Position numbers and translations under genes: made by a program | Origin: an uncultured Clostridia bacterium | GTDB taxonomy: Bacteria; Bacillota; Clostridia; Lachnospirales; CAG-274 | NCBI GenBank assembly: GCA_947627425.1 | Contig: CANQVZ010000010.1 | Span: 1-59,445, forward strand | Length of the DNA stretch: 59,445 bases | Direction of reading: 5' to 3' | The notes under the pieces: generated by a model | Told to the model about the DNA's origin: nothing | What the model saw: the letters and a program-made list of their open reading frames with translations, nothing else | Database searches by the model: none | In this document: positions 33,933 through 43,038 of the stretch, one piece after another | Layout of the letters: every line of letters starts with the position of its first letter | Numbering within the stretch: the first letter of the stretch is position 1

Positions 33933-34505
33933 TCAAAGCATGCCCGAGAAGCCCAAAAAGGCAATAGACATAAGACCTGCAGTTATGAGTGTGATGGGGA
34001 AGCCCTGAAACGGCTTGGGGATAGGACACTTTTCGAGTCTTTCTCTTACGCCCGCAAAGAGTATGATCGCAAGAGCGAAGCCTACAGCGGCGCCTACGCC
34101 GTTTACAAGCGACTTAATAAAGCCGAAGTTGCTTTCCATATTTGTTACGGTAACACCGAGCACCGCGCAGTTTGTGGTTATAAGGGGAAGATAAACGCCG
34201 AGCGCCTGATAGAGCGAGGGCGAACTCTTCTTTATAAACATCTCAACAAACTGAACGAGCGATGCAATAATAAGTATGAAGGCTATGTTGTATAAATAAG
34301 AAAGGTTCATGGGAACCAGCACGAAGTTATAAACAAGCCATGTTGCGGCAGATGCAAGAGCTATTACGAATATAACAGCAACGCCCATGCCCGCAGCAGT
34401 TTCCACCTTCTTGGACACGCCGAGGAACGGACAGATACCTAAGAATTTGGAGAAAATAAAGTTATTGACGAATATAGCCGCCATTAAAGTTACAAATAAA
34501 TCCAT
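33933..34505 (-). CDS. rnfA: Rnf complex membrane subunit RnfA
   Basis: One of two related six-helix membrane subunits that form the core of the Rnf pump. The family stretches FLGICPFLGVSKKVETAAGMG and YLPLITTNCAVLGVTV, with the conserved Cys that helps bind an Fe-S centre between RnfA and RnfE, are present. 190 residues, normal. It follows rnfE by 14 bases, with AGGTGG before the ATG. Confidence 0.97.
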   Translation of the reverse strand: MDLFVTLMAAIFVNNFIFSKFLGICPFLGVSKKVETAAGMGVAVIFVIALASAATWLVYNFVLVPMNLSYLYNIAFILIIASLVQFVEMFIKKSSPSLYQALGVYLPLITTNCAVLGVTVTNMESNFGFIKSLVNGVGAAVGFALAIILFAGVRERLEKCPIPKPFQGFPITLITAGLMSIAFLGFSGML

Positions 34506-34519
34506 TCTCTGTCCACCTC

Positions 34520-35107
34520 CTATTTCCTATTTCTTACAAGATTGACAAGTACCATGAGGAAAGCAAGAGTGATGAATGCTCCCGGAGGAAGTATCATGAG
34601 CAATGTCTTGCAGCTCTCGGGAAGGATAGCGATGTTGAAAAGGCTGCCGTTGCCGAGAAGCTCTCTTACTGCGCCGAGCACCGTCAATGCAAGCGTAAAT
34701 CCAAGACCCATGCCTATACCGTCGAAAAGCGAAGCTATGGGGCCGTTCTTGCCCGCATAAGCCTCTGCTCTTGCAAGTATGAGGCAGTTAACAACTATAA
34801 GGGGGATGTACACGCCCAGACTTGCGTCAAGGGTGGGCACAAAGCCCTTCAAAAGCATCTGTACTATTGTAACGAAGGATGCTATGACTACTATATAACA
34901 GGGTATTCTTACACTGTCGGGTATTATCTTTCTTATAAGTGAAATAACAAAGTTAGAGCAGATAAGGACCGCTGTTGTGGAAAGACCCATACCTACGCCG
35001 TTTATAGCCGATGATGTAACGGCAAGCGTGGGACACATACCTATTACCTGTACAAAGGTAGGGTTTTCATCAATTATACCATTTTTGATTATCTTAACGG
35101 GATTCAT
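34520..35107 (-). CDS. rnfE: Rnf complex membrane subunit RnfE
   Basis: Partner of RnfA, with six helices. It carries PTFVQVIGMCPTLAVTSSAING and GVYIPLIVVNCLILARAEAYA, the RnfE/NqrD counterpart of the cysteine motifs. About 195 residues. The ATG at 35107 overlaps the TGA of rnfG, and GGAGG lies about 9 bases before it; a TTG at 35110 is less likely. The overlap suggests coupled translation. Confidence 0.96.
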   Translation of the reverse strand: MNPVKIIKNGIIDENPTFVQVIGMCPTLAVTSSAINGVGMGLSTTAVLICSNFVISLIRKIIPDSVRIPCYIVVIASFVTIVQMLLKGFVPTLDASLGVYIPLIVVNCLILARAEAYAGKNGPIASLFDGIGMGLGFTLALTVLGAVRELLGNGSLFNIAILPESCKTLLMILPPGAFITLAFLMVLVNLVRNRK

Positions 35108-35664
35108 CAATCAGCCCCTCCTTCCGCATAGTTTTCAGTGATGTAGCTTATTGCCTCCGTAGCGGCTGCCGCAACGGCTCTTGAAGTGATGGTCGCGCCC
35201 GTGAGCGCCTCTATCTCTCCGCCGTCCTTTGTTACCTTGACCTCGCCGCTCTTGCCCGCAAACTGTGAGTAGAAGCTCTCCTTTGCGGCATTTGCGCCAA
35301 GTCCCGGAGTTTCGTTAGAGCAGTTGACTATGGAAAGACCGGTGATAGTTCCCTCAAGGTCTACGCCGTACATAAGCTCTAGGCCTGCGCTGAAGCCCTT
35401 TGTGTTTATGGCAACGGCATAGCCTATGGCGTTGCCGTCGGAGTCAAGCGCGGGAGTTACGGTAGTGATGCTGCCCTCGTTGACCTCCGTTTCCTCGCCG
35501 AAGCTTGCGGCATCGGGAAGGACTGCCGTCATACTTTCCTGCTTTGCCTTGTCGGACTGCTCCTGAATGGGCGCGGCAGTTATCATATTGACATAGCCCA
35601 GAAGCGCTGAAGCAATAACGCATATAATGAGAAGTACCGCAGCGGGTTTTACTATATTCGACAT
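35107..35664 (-). CDS. rnfG: Rnf complex FMN-binding subunit RnfG
   Basis: Periplasmic-side subunit that holds a covalent FMN. An N-terminal helix (about 7-27) is followed by the FMN-binding domain, with the attachment motif in ALTGATITSRAV, where the Thr after GA is the flavin-linked residue. TKGFSAGLELMYGVDLEGTI is a typical core. 185 residues. It sits between rnfD (one base apart) and rnfE (overlapping). Confidence 0.95.
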   Translation of the reverse strand: MSNIVKPAAVLLIICVIASALLGYVNMITAAPIQEQSDKAKQESMTAVLPDAASFGEETEVNEGSITTVTPALDSDGNAIGYAVAINTKGFSAGLELMYGVDLEGTITGLSIVNCSNETPGLGANAAKESFYSQFAGKSGEVKVTKDGGEIEALTGATITSRAVAAAATEAISYITENYAEGGAD

Positions 35665-35665
35665 A

Positions 35666-36667
35666 TTACTTCACCTCCTTGACTTTAACGGGCTTTACAT
35701 AGCCGAATTTCTTAGGCGTTGTCCATCTGTCGATAAGAGGAACGCAGAGGTTCATAAGAAGTATCGAATAGGATACGCCCTCGGGATAGCCGCCGAAAAC
35801 TCTTATGAGCACAGTTATAAAGCCGCAGCCGAAGCCCATTATAAGCTGACCCAGAGGAGTAACGGGCGATGAAGCGTAGTCAGTCGCCATAAAGAAGGCG
35901 CCGAGCATAAGTCCGCCGAAGAATATCTCGGTGTAATCCCTGCTTACCGCTCCCTCAACTCCGCAGAGCTTGAGTATATATGTGAACACAAGCACGGTGC
36001 CTATGTATAAAACGGGTATCCTCCAGGATATTACCTTCTTATATATAAGGTAAAGACCGCCTACTATAAGCGCAATGGCGCAGGTCTCGCCTATCGTTCC
36101 GCCCGTGTTGCCTATAAGACCCTGAACGAGCGTTGCGCCGTAGCTTCCGCCCTCCTTCATGGAGGCAAGGGGGGTTGCGTAGGTCTCAGCCTCAGCCATG
36201 AAGTTTGTAGCCTTGAATGCGGCGCCCGTCATAAGTGTGGGATACGACGCAACCAAGAAGGCTCTGCCCGCAAGAGCGGGGTTTATGAAGTTCTGACCCA
36301 GACCGCCGAATATCTGCTTAGCAATCACTATTGCAAAGCCTGCGCCCACTATGGGCATAACAAATATTGCGATGGGGTGCTCGCTGAAGGACAGAGCAGG
36401 CATATTGAGCGCAAGCAGAAGTCCTGTGATGACTGCCGAAAAGTCCTTTACAGTGTTGGGCTTTTTGGCTATCTTATTGTAGAGCGTTTCCCACAAAACG
36501 GCTGCCAGTATGGAAACGGCTACCATTATTGCGGCGGTAACGCCGAAATATACTATACCCATGACCGTTGCGGGCACAAGGGCAATAACAACATCTCTCA
36601 TAACGCCGGAAACGGTCTCCTTAGAGCGGATATGAGGAGATGATGAAACCATTAAATTGTCATTCAT
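35666..36667 (-). CDS. rnfD: Rnf complex membrane subunit RnfD
   Basis: Multi-helix membrane subunit that carries a second FMN and part of the ion path. It opens with VSSSPHIRSKETVSGVMRDV, diagnostic of RnfD. QNFINPALAGRAFLVASYP and ATDYASSPVTPLGQLIMGFG follow. The usual SGAT-like flavin motif appears as GGSYGATLV. 333 residues, about ten helices. It follows rnfC by 14 bases, with AAGGAGG before the ATG. Confidence 0.96.
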   Translation of the reverse strand: MNDNLMVSSSPHIRSKETVSGVMRDVVIALVPATVMGIVYFGVTAAIMVAVSILAAVLWETLYNKIAKKPNTVKDFSAVITGLLLALNMPALSFSEHPIAIFVMPIVGAGFAIVIAKQIFGGLGQNFINPALAGRAFLVASYPTLMTGAAFKATNFMAEAETYATPLASMKEGGSYGATLVQGLIGNTGGTIGETCAIALIVGGLYLIYKKVISWRIPVLYIGTVLVFTYILKLCGVEGAVSRDYTEIFFGGLMLGAFFMATDYASSPVTPLGQLIMGFGCGFITVLIRVFGGYPEGVSYSILLMNLCVPLIDRWTTPKKFGYVKPVKVKEVK

Positions 36668-36681
36668 TATTCCGTCCTCCT

Positions 36682-38013
36682 TTATTTCTTTCTCTTAGAA
36701 GCCATTACCTCGCCTCTGAAGGCGATTATCGTCTGTGCCAGATGTCTCTTGGCGGGACAGGTGAAGGAGCAGGAGCCGCACATTATGCAGTCCAGTCCGT
36801 CATGAGCCTCGAACGCCGCCATATCTCCCGCAAGAGCGTCCTGATTCAATGTGAGGGGCATAAGTCCCATAGGACAAGCGCCCACGCACTTTCCGCATCT
36901 TATACAATTGCTCTCGGGAGGAAGCTCAGCCGACTTTCTTGTAAGACACAAAAGAGCCGAGGAGGTCTTTACAAATGGTACATCCGTAGAGAACATAGCC
37001 TTGCCCATCATGGGACCGCCCGCTATTATCTTGGCAGGCTCTTCGGCAAAGCCGCCCACCTGCTCTATAAAGTCGTTTATATTCATACCTATCCTTACCT
37101 GATAGTTGCCGGGGTTCTTTACGGCGTCGCCCGTGAATGTGACTATCCTTCTCATAAGAGGTCTGTCCTGAGCGCAGGCTCTCTCAACGGCAAGAACGGT
37201 GTCTACATTGTCCACTATGCAGCCCTCCGACGCGGGGAGCTTGCCCGACTTGACCTCTCTGCCCGTAACGGCGTAGATGAGCTGTTTCTCGGAGCCCTGA
37301 GGGTACTTTGTGAGAAGAGCAACAACGGAAATATCGTCATACTTCCTGCATACCTCGCTCATAGCCTCTATGGCGTCGGGCTTGTTGTTCTCTATAGCTA
37401 TGTAGCCCTTTGCGCCGGGATGAAGAGTGAGCATTATCTTAAGACCCATTGCAAGTCTGTCGCTCTTTTCAAGCATTACCCTGTGGTCCGATGTAAGATA
37501 GGGCTCGCACTCCGCAGCGTTCACGATTATGGTGTCTATCTTGTCCGTCGGAGGCGGATTGAGCTTTATGTGAGTTGGGAAACCCGCTCCGCCCAAGCCT
37601 ACGATACCCGCATTCTTTATCTTGTCGAGTATCTCTTCCTTTGAAAGCTTCTGCCAGTCCTTGTTTTTGCCGAGCGACGGATCTTCCTCAAACAAACCGT
37701 CGTTTTCGACAATGACAGACTGCGCCATTGTTCCGCCCGGAGTGAGCATAGGCTTGATATCTTTTACCGTGCCCGATACAGACGCATGGATGGGAGAACA
37801 CATAAACGCCTCTGCCTCGGCTATCTTCTGACCGAGCAGCACCCTGTCGCCTTTTTGGACGATAGGAACGGCGGGAGCGCCTATGTGCTGGCTCATGGGA
37901 TATACCATCAGAGCGCCCTCTTTGGGCATTATTATCTCAATAGGCTTCTTCTCCGTAGCCTCTTTGCCCTCGGGCGGATGGATACCGCCGATCTTAAAGG
38001 TTTTAAGATTCAT
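36682..38013 (-). CDS. rnfC: Rnf complex NADH-binding subunit RnfC
   Basis: Soluble subunit where NAD+ is reduced. The N-terminal barrel-like domain contains FKIGGIHPPEGKEATEKKPI. The NADH/FMN region, similar to complex I 51-kDa, has GIVGLGGAGFPTHIKLNPP and INAAECEPYLTSDHRVM-like blocks. Two 4Fe-4S motifs end the protein: CIRCGKCVGACPMGLMP and CIMCGSCSFTCPAKRHL. 443 residues. It is the first gene of the operon, which couples ferredoxin oxidation to NAD+ reduction and ion export in fermentative anaerobes. Confidence 0.97.
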   Translation of the reverse strand: MNLKTFKIGGIHPPEGKEATEKKPIEIIMPKEGALMVYPMSQHIGAPAVPIVQKGDRVLLGQKIAEAEAFMCSPIHASVSGTVKDIKPMLTPGGTMAQSVIVENDGLFEEDPSLGKNKDWQKLSKEEILDKIKNAGIVGLGGAGFPTHIKLNPPPTDKIDTIIVNAAECEPYLTSDHRVMLEKSDRLAMGLKIMLTLHPGAKGYIAIENNKPDAIEAMSEVCRKYDDISVVALLTKYPQGSEKQLIYAVTGREVKSGKLPASEGCIVDNVDTVLAVERACAQDRPLMRRIVTFTGDAVKNPGNYQVRIGMNINDFIEQVGGFAEEPAKIIAGGPMMGKAMFSTDVPFVKTSSALLCLTRKSAELPPESNCIRCGKCVGACPMGLMPLTLNQDALAGDMAAFEAHDGLDCIMCGSCSFTCPAKRHLAQTIIAFRGEVMASKRKK

Positions 38014-38050
38014 ATCTATTTCCTCCTTTATTTTATTTTACCTTAAAAAT

Positions 38051-38079
38051 ATAATACAACATTTTTCATAAAAAAACAA
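38051..38079 (-). promoter_or_regulatory. promoter of rnfCDGEAB
   Basis: On the minus strand TTGTTT (38079-38074), a 17-base spacer and TATTAT (38056-38051), 38 bases before the rnfC start. The remaining AT-rich gap to luxS (38080-38288) shows a weak hairpin ACTCTACAGAGT with a T-run at 38081-38097 and nothing else I recognise. Confidence 0.55.
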
Positions 38080-38288
38080 GACTCTACAGAGTTTTTTTGT
38101 GTTAAATATATAACAAGGTTTCAAATGAACGGAAAAATGTTGGTTAAACTTATACTATTGTTTAAAAATTTTGTTAATTGTTTGCAATTTTTGCCCCTCT
38201 CTATTGTTTTTTTATATCTTTTGTATTAAAATTAAACATAAGTATTTATATAACAATATAGGCATATACGGAAAGGAAGGACGGAAAA

Positions 38289-38765
38289 ATGAAGGTCGCA
38301 AGCTTTACAATAGACCACGACAGACTTAAAAGAGGCATATATGTTTCAAGGCGTGACAATGTGGGCAACGATGTAGTCACCACATTCGATGTGAGATTTA
38401 AGGTGCCCAACACGGAGCCGTGCATGGACACCGCCGCCATACATACTCTTGAGCATCTTTTGGCAGTATATTTAAGAGGGGACGAAAGGTGGGCGGACAG
38501 TATAATTTATGTAGGCCCTATGGGGTGTAGAACAGGTATGTACATCATTTTCAAGGGAAGTCTTGAGCCCGAGGACGTGCTGGAGCCTATACGCTCGGCT
38601 GTGAAATTTGTAATGGATTTTGAGGGCGAGGTGCCCGCGGCCACATCAAAAGAATGCGGAAACTATCTCGACCACAACCTTACATACGCCAAGTGGGAGT
38701 GCGAAAAATTCTACAACGAGGTATTGAAGGATATAAAGAAGGAAAATATGGTGTATCCCGATTAA
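38289..38765 (+). CDS. luxS: S-ribosylhomocysteine lyase LuxS
   Basis: Cleaves S-ribosylhomocysteine to homocysteine and DPD, the precursor of autoinducer-2. The metal site is intact: HTLEH at residues 52-56 and the second Cys in ECGNYLDHNL. The catalytic Cys80 is in GPMGCRTGMY. FDVRFKVPNTEPCMDTAA is typical. 158 residues. It stands alone between rnf (divergent) and relA. It has no methionine-cycle neighbour here, and no SAM riboswitch was seen in its leader. Confidence 0.97.
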   Translation: MKVASFTIDHDRLKRGIYVSRRDNVGNDVVTTFDVRFKVPNTEPCMDTAAIHTLEHLLAVYLRGDERWADSIIYVGPMGCRTGMYIIFKGSLEPEDVLEPIRSAVKFVMDFEGEVPAATSKECGNYLDHNLTYAKWECEKFYNEVLKDIKKENMVYPD

Positions 38766-38819
38766 TGTGTACAGGGTGTAAATTCTTTTTTAAGTAATTT
38801 CTCTTTTGTTTAAAATGGC

Positions 38820-38848
38820 TTGAAAAATGCTGTAAAAAGAGTTATAAT
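38820..38848 (+). promoter_or_regulatory. sigma-A promoter of relA
   Basis: TTGAAA (38820-38825), a 17-base spacer and a perfect TATAAT (38843-38848), 52 bases before the relA start. It probably drives relA-dtd and, at least in part, the genes beyond. Confidence 0.75.
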
Positions 38849-38899
38849 GAAAGTTATTCCAATTGTGTTATAAAAGGCTTTGCAGGGAGGTGAGTACGC

Positions 38900-41155
38900 A
38901 TGGCAGAGTATACCGAACAGGTAGATGAGCTTTACAACGATCTCATAAAGGAAATAAAGAGCTATCATCCGTCAAAGGATCTTTCTCTTGTGGAGCGGGC
39001 GTACGCTCTCGCCAAGCAGGCTCACGGCGAACAGAAAAGAAAATCGGGAGAGCCGTATATAATCCATCCTCTAGCAGTTGCCAAGATATTGGCGGAGCTG
39101 GAGCTTGACCTCGAAAGCATAACGGCGGGACTTCTTCACGACGTTGTGGAGGACACCAAATACACTATCGACGACATATCCGATAAGTTCAACTCCGACG
39201 TTGCCCTGCTCGTAGACGGAGTGACAAAGCTTGAAAAATTCGCCTATTCCTCAAAGGAGGAATTTCAGGCTGAAAACTTCAGAAAAATGTTCCTTTCCAT
39301 GGCAAAGGATATAAGAGTGATACTCATAAAGGTCGCCGACAGACTGCACAATATGCGTACGCTCAAATATATGCGTCCCGAAAAGCAGAAGGAGATAGCG
39401 CAGGAGACGCTCGATATCTATGCTCCCCTTGCGGACAGACTGGGTATTTCAAAGATAAAGACGGAGCTTGAAGACCTTTGTCTGAGATATCTGGAGCCTG
39501 ATGCATACTATGACCTTGTAGACAAGATAAACAGAAAGCAGTCCGAAAGAGAGGACTTTGTAAAGAAAATAGTTGCCGAAATAAGCGATAAGTGCGAAAA
39601 AGCGGGCATAAAGAACTGCACGGTATACGGCAGACCAAAGCACTTTTTCAGCATTTACAAAAAAATGCACACCAAAAATAAGTCGCTCGATCAGATATTC
39701 GACCTCTTTGCGGTGAGAGTGCTCGTGGACAATGTAAAGGACTGCTACGGCGTACTGGGAGTTGTGCACGAGGCTTATACGCCCATGCCCAACCGCTTCA
39801 AGGACTATATCGCCATGCCTAAGGCAAATATGTATCAGTCGCTTCACAACACGCTCATAGGTCCCGAAGGCATGATATTTGAAATACAGATAAGGACCTA
39901 CGAAATGCACAGGACTGCCGAATACGGCATTGCTGCGCACTGGAAGTACAAAAAGGGCATAACCGAGGGCGTGGAGGACAGCTCCGAGGACGCAAAGCTC
40001 TCATGGCTCAGACAGATACTGGAATGGCAGAGGGATATGTCCGACAACCACGAGTTCATGGACACCATAAAGACGGATCTCGACGCCTTCAGCGAAAATG
40101 TGTTCTGCTTCAGTCCCAGCGGCGAGGTAATATCCCTTGTGGAGGGCTCCACTCCCGTTGACTTCGCTTACGCCATACACTCCGCCGTGGGCAACACTAT
40201 GGTGGGCGCAAGAGTAAACAACAGGATAGTAAACTTCGACTATGTTATTAAAAACGGCGACAGGATAGAGATAGTCACATCGCAGAACTCCAGAGGTCCC
40301 AGCCGTGACTGGCTTAAATTCGTAAAGACAAGTCAGGCAAAGTCCAAGATAAACCAATGGTATAAGAAGATAAATAAGGAAGAAAATATAGTAAAGGGCA
40401 AGGATCTTCTCGAAAAGGAAGCCAAGCGCAAGGGTCTGAACATAACCGATCTTCTCACGCAGAAGGCTATGGAGGCGGTGCAGACGCGCTACAGCTTCAG
40501 AGACTGGGACTCCGTGTGCGCTGCCGTGGGACACGGCGGACTCAAGGAGGGTCAGGTGATAAACAAGCTCAACGAGGAATACCAAGCCGAGCTTAAGCGC
40601 AAAAAGACTGCTCAGGAGCTTCTCAAGGAGCAGGAGGACGCCATAAAAGCAAGGCTTGAGGCAGAAACGGGAGAGGAACACCCCCACAAGCGCAGCAAGA
40701 GCGGCATATATGTACACGGCATAGGCGACATAGAGGTGAGGTTTTCAAGGTGCTGTTCCCCCGTTCCCGGAGATGAGATAGTAGGCTTTGTGACAAGAGG
40801 CAGGGGCGTATCCATACACAGGACGGACTGCATAAACATAATAAACCTCAACGAGGAAGAAAGAGCAAGGCTCCTCGAAGCCGAATGGACTATAGACAGG
40901 GCATACGGCGGAGGATATTTCAAGGCGGATATAAGAATACTCGCAGACGACAGAGACGGACTGACGCTCGACATATTAAAGGTGATCATAGACGAGGGAC
41001 TTTCCGTTGTGAACGTAAACGGCAGAAGCCTTAAAAACGGCAGCGCCGTTATAGATCTTTCGCTTAAGATAAGCGGTATAGAATCCCTTGAGATACTTGC
41101 GAAGAAGATAAAGAATATAAGCGGTATAGAAAGCATTGAAAGAGTGAATTCATAA
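38900..41155 (+). CDS. relA: bifunctional (p)ppGpp synthetase/hydrolase RelA/SpoT
   Basis: Controls the stringent response. The HD hydrolase domain (about 40-190) has KSGEPYIIHPLAVAKILAEL and the HDVVEDT metal motif. The synthetase domain (about 230-350) has YGRPKHFFSIYKKM, DLFAVRVLVDNV, PNRFKDYIAMPKANMYQSLH and EIQIRTYEMHRTAEYG. The loop after the first motif is basic (KNKSLDQ), as in bifunctional Rel enzymes. The TGS domain (about 405-465) has FCFSPSGEVISLVEGSTPVD. A zinc-finger-like region holds RFSRCCSPVPGD, and an ACT domain ends it. 751 residues. It overlaps dtd by one base. Confidence 0.97.
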   Translation: MAEYTEQVDELYNDLIKEIKSYHPSKDLSLVERAYALAKQAHGEQKRKSGEPYIIHPLAVAKILAELELDLESITAGLLHDVVEDTKYTIDDISDKFNSDVALLVDGVTKLEKFAYSSKEEFQAENFRKMFLSMAKDIRVILIKVADRLHNMRTLKYMRPEKQKEIAQETLDIYAPLADRLGISKIKTELEDLCLRYLEPDAYYDLVDKINRKQSEREDFVKKIVAEISDKCEKAGIKNCTVYGRPKHFFSIYKKMHTKNKSLDQIFDLFAVRVLVDNVKDCYGVLGVVHEAYTPMPNRFKDYIAMPKANMYQSLHNTLIGPEGMIFEIQIRTYEMHRTAEYGIAAHWKYKKGITEGVEDSSEDAKLSWLRQILEWQRDMSDNHEFMDTIKTDLDAFSENVFCFSPSGEVISLVEGSTPVDFAYAIHSAVGNTMVGARVNNRIVNFDYVIKNGDRIEIVTSQNSRGPSRDWLKFVKTSQAKSKINQWYKKINKEENIVKGKDLLEKEAKRKGLNITDLLTQKAMEAVQTRYSFRDWDSVCAAVGHGGLKEGQVINKLNEEYQAELKRKKTAQELLKEQEDAIKARLEAETGEEHPHKRSKSGIYVHGIGDIEVRFSRCCSPVPGDEIVGFVTRGRGVSIHRTDCINIINLNEEERARLLEAEWTIDRAYGGGYFKADIRILADDRDGLTLDILKVIIDEGLSVVNVNGRSLKNGSAVIDLSLKISGIESLEILAKKIKNISGIESIERVNS

Positions 41156-41604
41156 TGAGAGCTGTTTTGCAGAGAGTGGCATATGCAAGGGTCAGCGTGG
41201 ACGGTGAGACCGTAGGCAGCATAGAAAACGGCGTTGCCGTGCTTGTGGGCATGAATACGGGCGACGATGCAAAGACCTTTGATCGGATGTTCAACAAAAT
41301 AAAAAACATGAGGATATTTGAGGACAGCGAGGGAAAAATGAACCTTTCCGTATCGGATAAAGGCTACGGCATACTGCTCATACCCAACTTCACAATATAT
41401 GCCGACGCCAGAAAGGGCAACAGACCGAGCTTTGCAATGGGCGCGGGACCTGATGAAGCCAGAAAAAGCTTCAACGCCTTCGTAGAATATGCCAGGAAAA
41501 GCTATGACAAGGTGGAATCGGGCGTTTTCCAAGCCTATATGAAGGTAGAGCTTTTAAACGACGGCCCCATAACGATACTGCTCGACAGCGACAAGCTGTT
41601 CTGA
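41155..41604 (+). CDS. dtd: D-aminoacyl-tRNA deacylase, variant motif
   Basis: Removes D-amino acids wrongly attached to tRNA. MRAVLQRVAYARVSVDGETVGSIENG, then MRIFEDSEGKMNLSV and the C-terminal NDGPITILLDS (the Gly-cisPro motif region) establish the family. The otherwise near-invariant SQFTL motif reads PNFTI here (residues 80-84), so two first-motif residues differ. 149 residues. Its ATG overlaps the relA stop by one base (TAATG), the usual relA-dtd pairing, and it is followed 31 bases later by the Fic gene. Confidence 0.92.
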   Translation: MRAVLQRVAYARVSVDGETVGSIENGVAVLVGMNTGDDAKTFDRMFNKIKNMRIFEDSEGKMNLSVSDKGYGILLIPNFTIYADARKGNRPSFAMGAGPDEARKSFNAFVEYARKSYDKVESGVFQAYMKVELLNDGPITILLDSDKLF

Positions 41605-41635
41605 CCCGCACACAACAGGCTTTAAAGGTGGTACC

Positions 41636-42403
41636 ATGTCCGAAAATATATATGAAAGACTTATAAACGAAAAAAAGCATAGCTACAAGGGCGGACTGTA
41701 CCACAACACGCAGATAGGCTTTGCGTACAACTCCGAAAAGCTTGAAGGCAGCAGCCTTACGCCCGAACAGACGAGATACCTCTTTGAAACAAGGAGCATA
41801 AAGCTTGACGGCGAGGTGCTTGTGCCAAAGAACGACATAACGACTATGGACAACCACTTTGTTATGTTCAACCATATGCTTGACACCGCTTTAAAGCCGC
41901 TTTCCGAGGAAATAATAAAGGAATTTCACGGCATACTCTTTTCGGGCACGGATGAGAGCAGAGAGCTTGACTTTGCCGTGGGAGATTACAAAAAAATAAG
42001 CAATACCATAGGTTTTTTCATAGAGACCACAGAGCCCGAAAAAGTGGCTGAGGAAATGAAAAAACTCATAGAGAGCTATAATTCAAAAAATGACATTTCA
42101 TTTGAGGATGTTATAGACCTCCACTATGCCTTTGAACGCATACATCCGTTCCAAAACGGCAACGGCAGAGTGGGCAGGATGATAATGTTCAGAGAATGCT
42201 TAAGAAACAATATAGTGCCCTTTGTCGTCACAAACGATGTAAAGAGATTTTACACTCTGGGACTTGACGAATACGGCAAAAGTCCCGTAAGGCTGAGGGA
42301 AACCTGCGCGCTCTGTCAGGACGGCTATGCAAAAATGTGTATAAAATTCGGCATAGATATAAGCAATTGGCAAAGAAGCGCCAAAAACAGGAGAGATATA
42401 TGA
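41636..42403 (+). CDS. Fic-domain protein with N-terminal inhibitory motif
   Basis: Fic enzymes usually transfer AMP to a protein hydroxyl. The active-site motif is at about residues 170-181, HPFQNGNGRVGR, close to HPFxDGNGR but with Asn at the Asp position. The catalytic His, Asn and Arg residues are there. An inhibitory-helix motif (S/T)xxxE(G/N) appears at the N-terminus as NSEKLEGS (about 32-39), before the Fic core, so it looks like an N-terminally autoinhibited Fic. The target is unknown. 255 residues. The gene sits between dtd and an MBL hydrolase; its TGA overlaps the ATG of the latter. Confidence 0.9.
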   Translation: MSENIYERLINEKKHSYKGGLYHNTQIGFAYNSEKLEGSSLTPEQTRYLFETRSIKLDGEVLVPKNDITTMDNHFVMFNHMLDTALKPLSEEIIKEFHGILFSGTDESRELDFAVGDYKKISNTIGFFIETTEPEKVAEEMKKLIESYNSKNDISFEDVIDLHYAFERIHPFQNGNGRVGRMIMFRECLRNNIVPFVVTNDVKRFYTLGLDEYGKSPVRLRETCALCQDGYAKMCIKFGIDISNWQRSAKNRRDI

Positions 42404-43029
42404 GATTAAAGGTTTTTGTGTCTCCCGATATGGGGGAGAACTGTTATTTTGTAATAGACGAAAACACAAACGAGGCTATAGTGATAGACTGCGGAGCTAT
42501 GGCGGGAAAGCTTTGTAAATTCATAGATGATGAAAACATAGAGCTCAAAGCTATATGTCTCACTCACGCCCACTTTGACCATGCCGGCGCGGTGAGCGAG
42601 GTAAAAAAGCACACGGGCGCTCCCGTAATAATATGCGAGGGCGAGGAAGTGGTCGCGAACAGTCCCGAATACAACCTTTCGGCAGTGTTCGGCGCGCCCT
42701 TCACCGTGCCGTATGACAGGGTAATGCGCGACGGTGAAAAATTTTCATTCGGCAGTCTGGAATTCAGAGTTATTTCCACTCCCGGACACACTGCGGGAGG
42801 AGGCTGTTTTTATTTTGAAAGGGAGGGCGTCCTCTTTGCGGGAGATACGCTTTTCTTTATGAGCGTGGGCAGGACGGACTTCCCGTCGGGAAGCGCTTCT
42901 GCGCTTACCGAAAGCATAAAGAAAAAGCTCTTTGTACTGCCCGACGACACGGCGGTGTACACGGGGCACGGTCAGCAGACCGCCATAGGCTTTGAAAAGG
43001 AGAACAACGGCTTTATTTTCCGGCCGTAA
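42400..43029 (+). CDS. MBL-fold metallo-hydrolase (glyoxalase II-like)
   Basis: A 209-residue metallo-beta-lactamase-fold hydrolase of the YcbL/GloB-like group. The zinc-ligand motif is LTHAHFDHAG (about 50-60). Further ligands come from STPGHTAGGGCF and LFAGDTLF, and the last from YTGHGQQT. Substrate unknown; thioester or lactoylglutathione-like substrates are usual for the family. The ATG at 42400 overlaps the Fic stop codon (ATGA) and follows CAGGAGAG; an in-frame start 63 bases earlier lies inside fic and is rejected. In many Clostridia this gene stands directly between dtd and hemZ. Confidence 0.93.
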   Translation: MRLKVFVSPDMGENCYFVIDENTNEAIVIDCGAMAGKLCKFIDDENIELKAICLTHAHFDHAGAVSEVKKHTGAPVIICEGEEVVANSPEYNLSAVFGAPFTVPYDRVMRDGEKFSFGSLEFRVISTPGHTAGGGCFYFEREGVLFAGDTLFFMSVGRTDFPSGSASALTESIKKKLFVLPDDTAVYTGHGQQTAIGFEKENNGFIFRP

Positions 43030-43038
43030 TAAGGCATT

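Noticed and set aside
36640..37644. Long open frame (334 codons) opposite rnfC
   Set aside because: Antisense shadow of a well-supported Rnf gene. The product has no recognisable domain and has the Ser/Tyr/His-rich composition typical of reverse frames in this codon usage.
38014..38288. Possible SAM or other riboswitch before luxS
   Set aside because: The region is AT-rich, without the helices or conserved bases of a known aptamer; only promoter-like hexamers and a weak hairpin are present.
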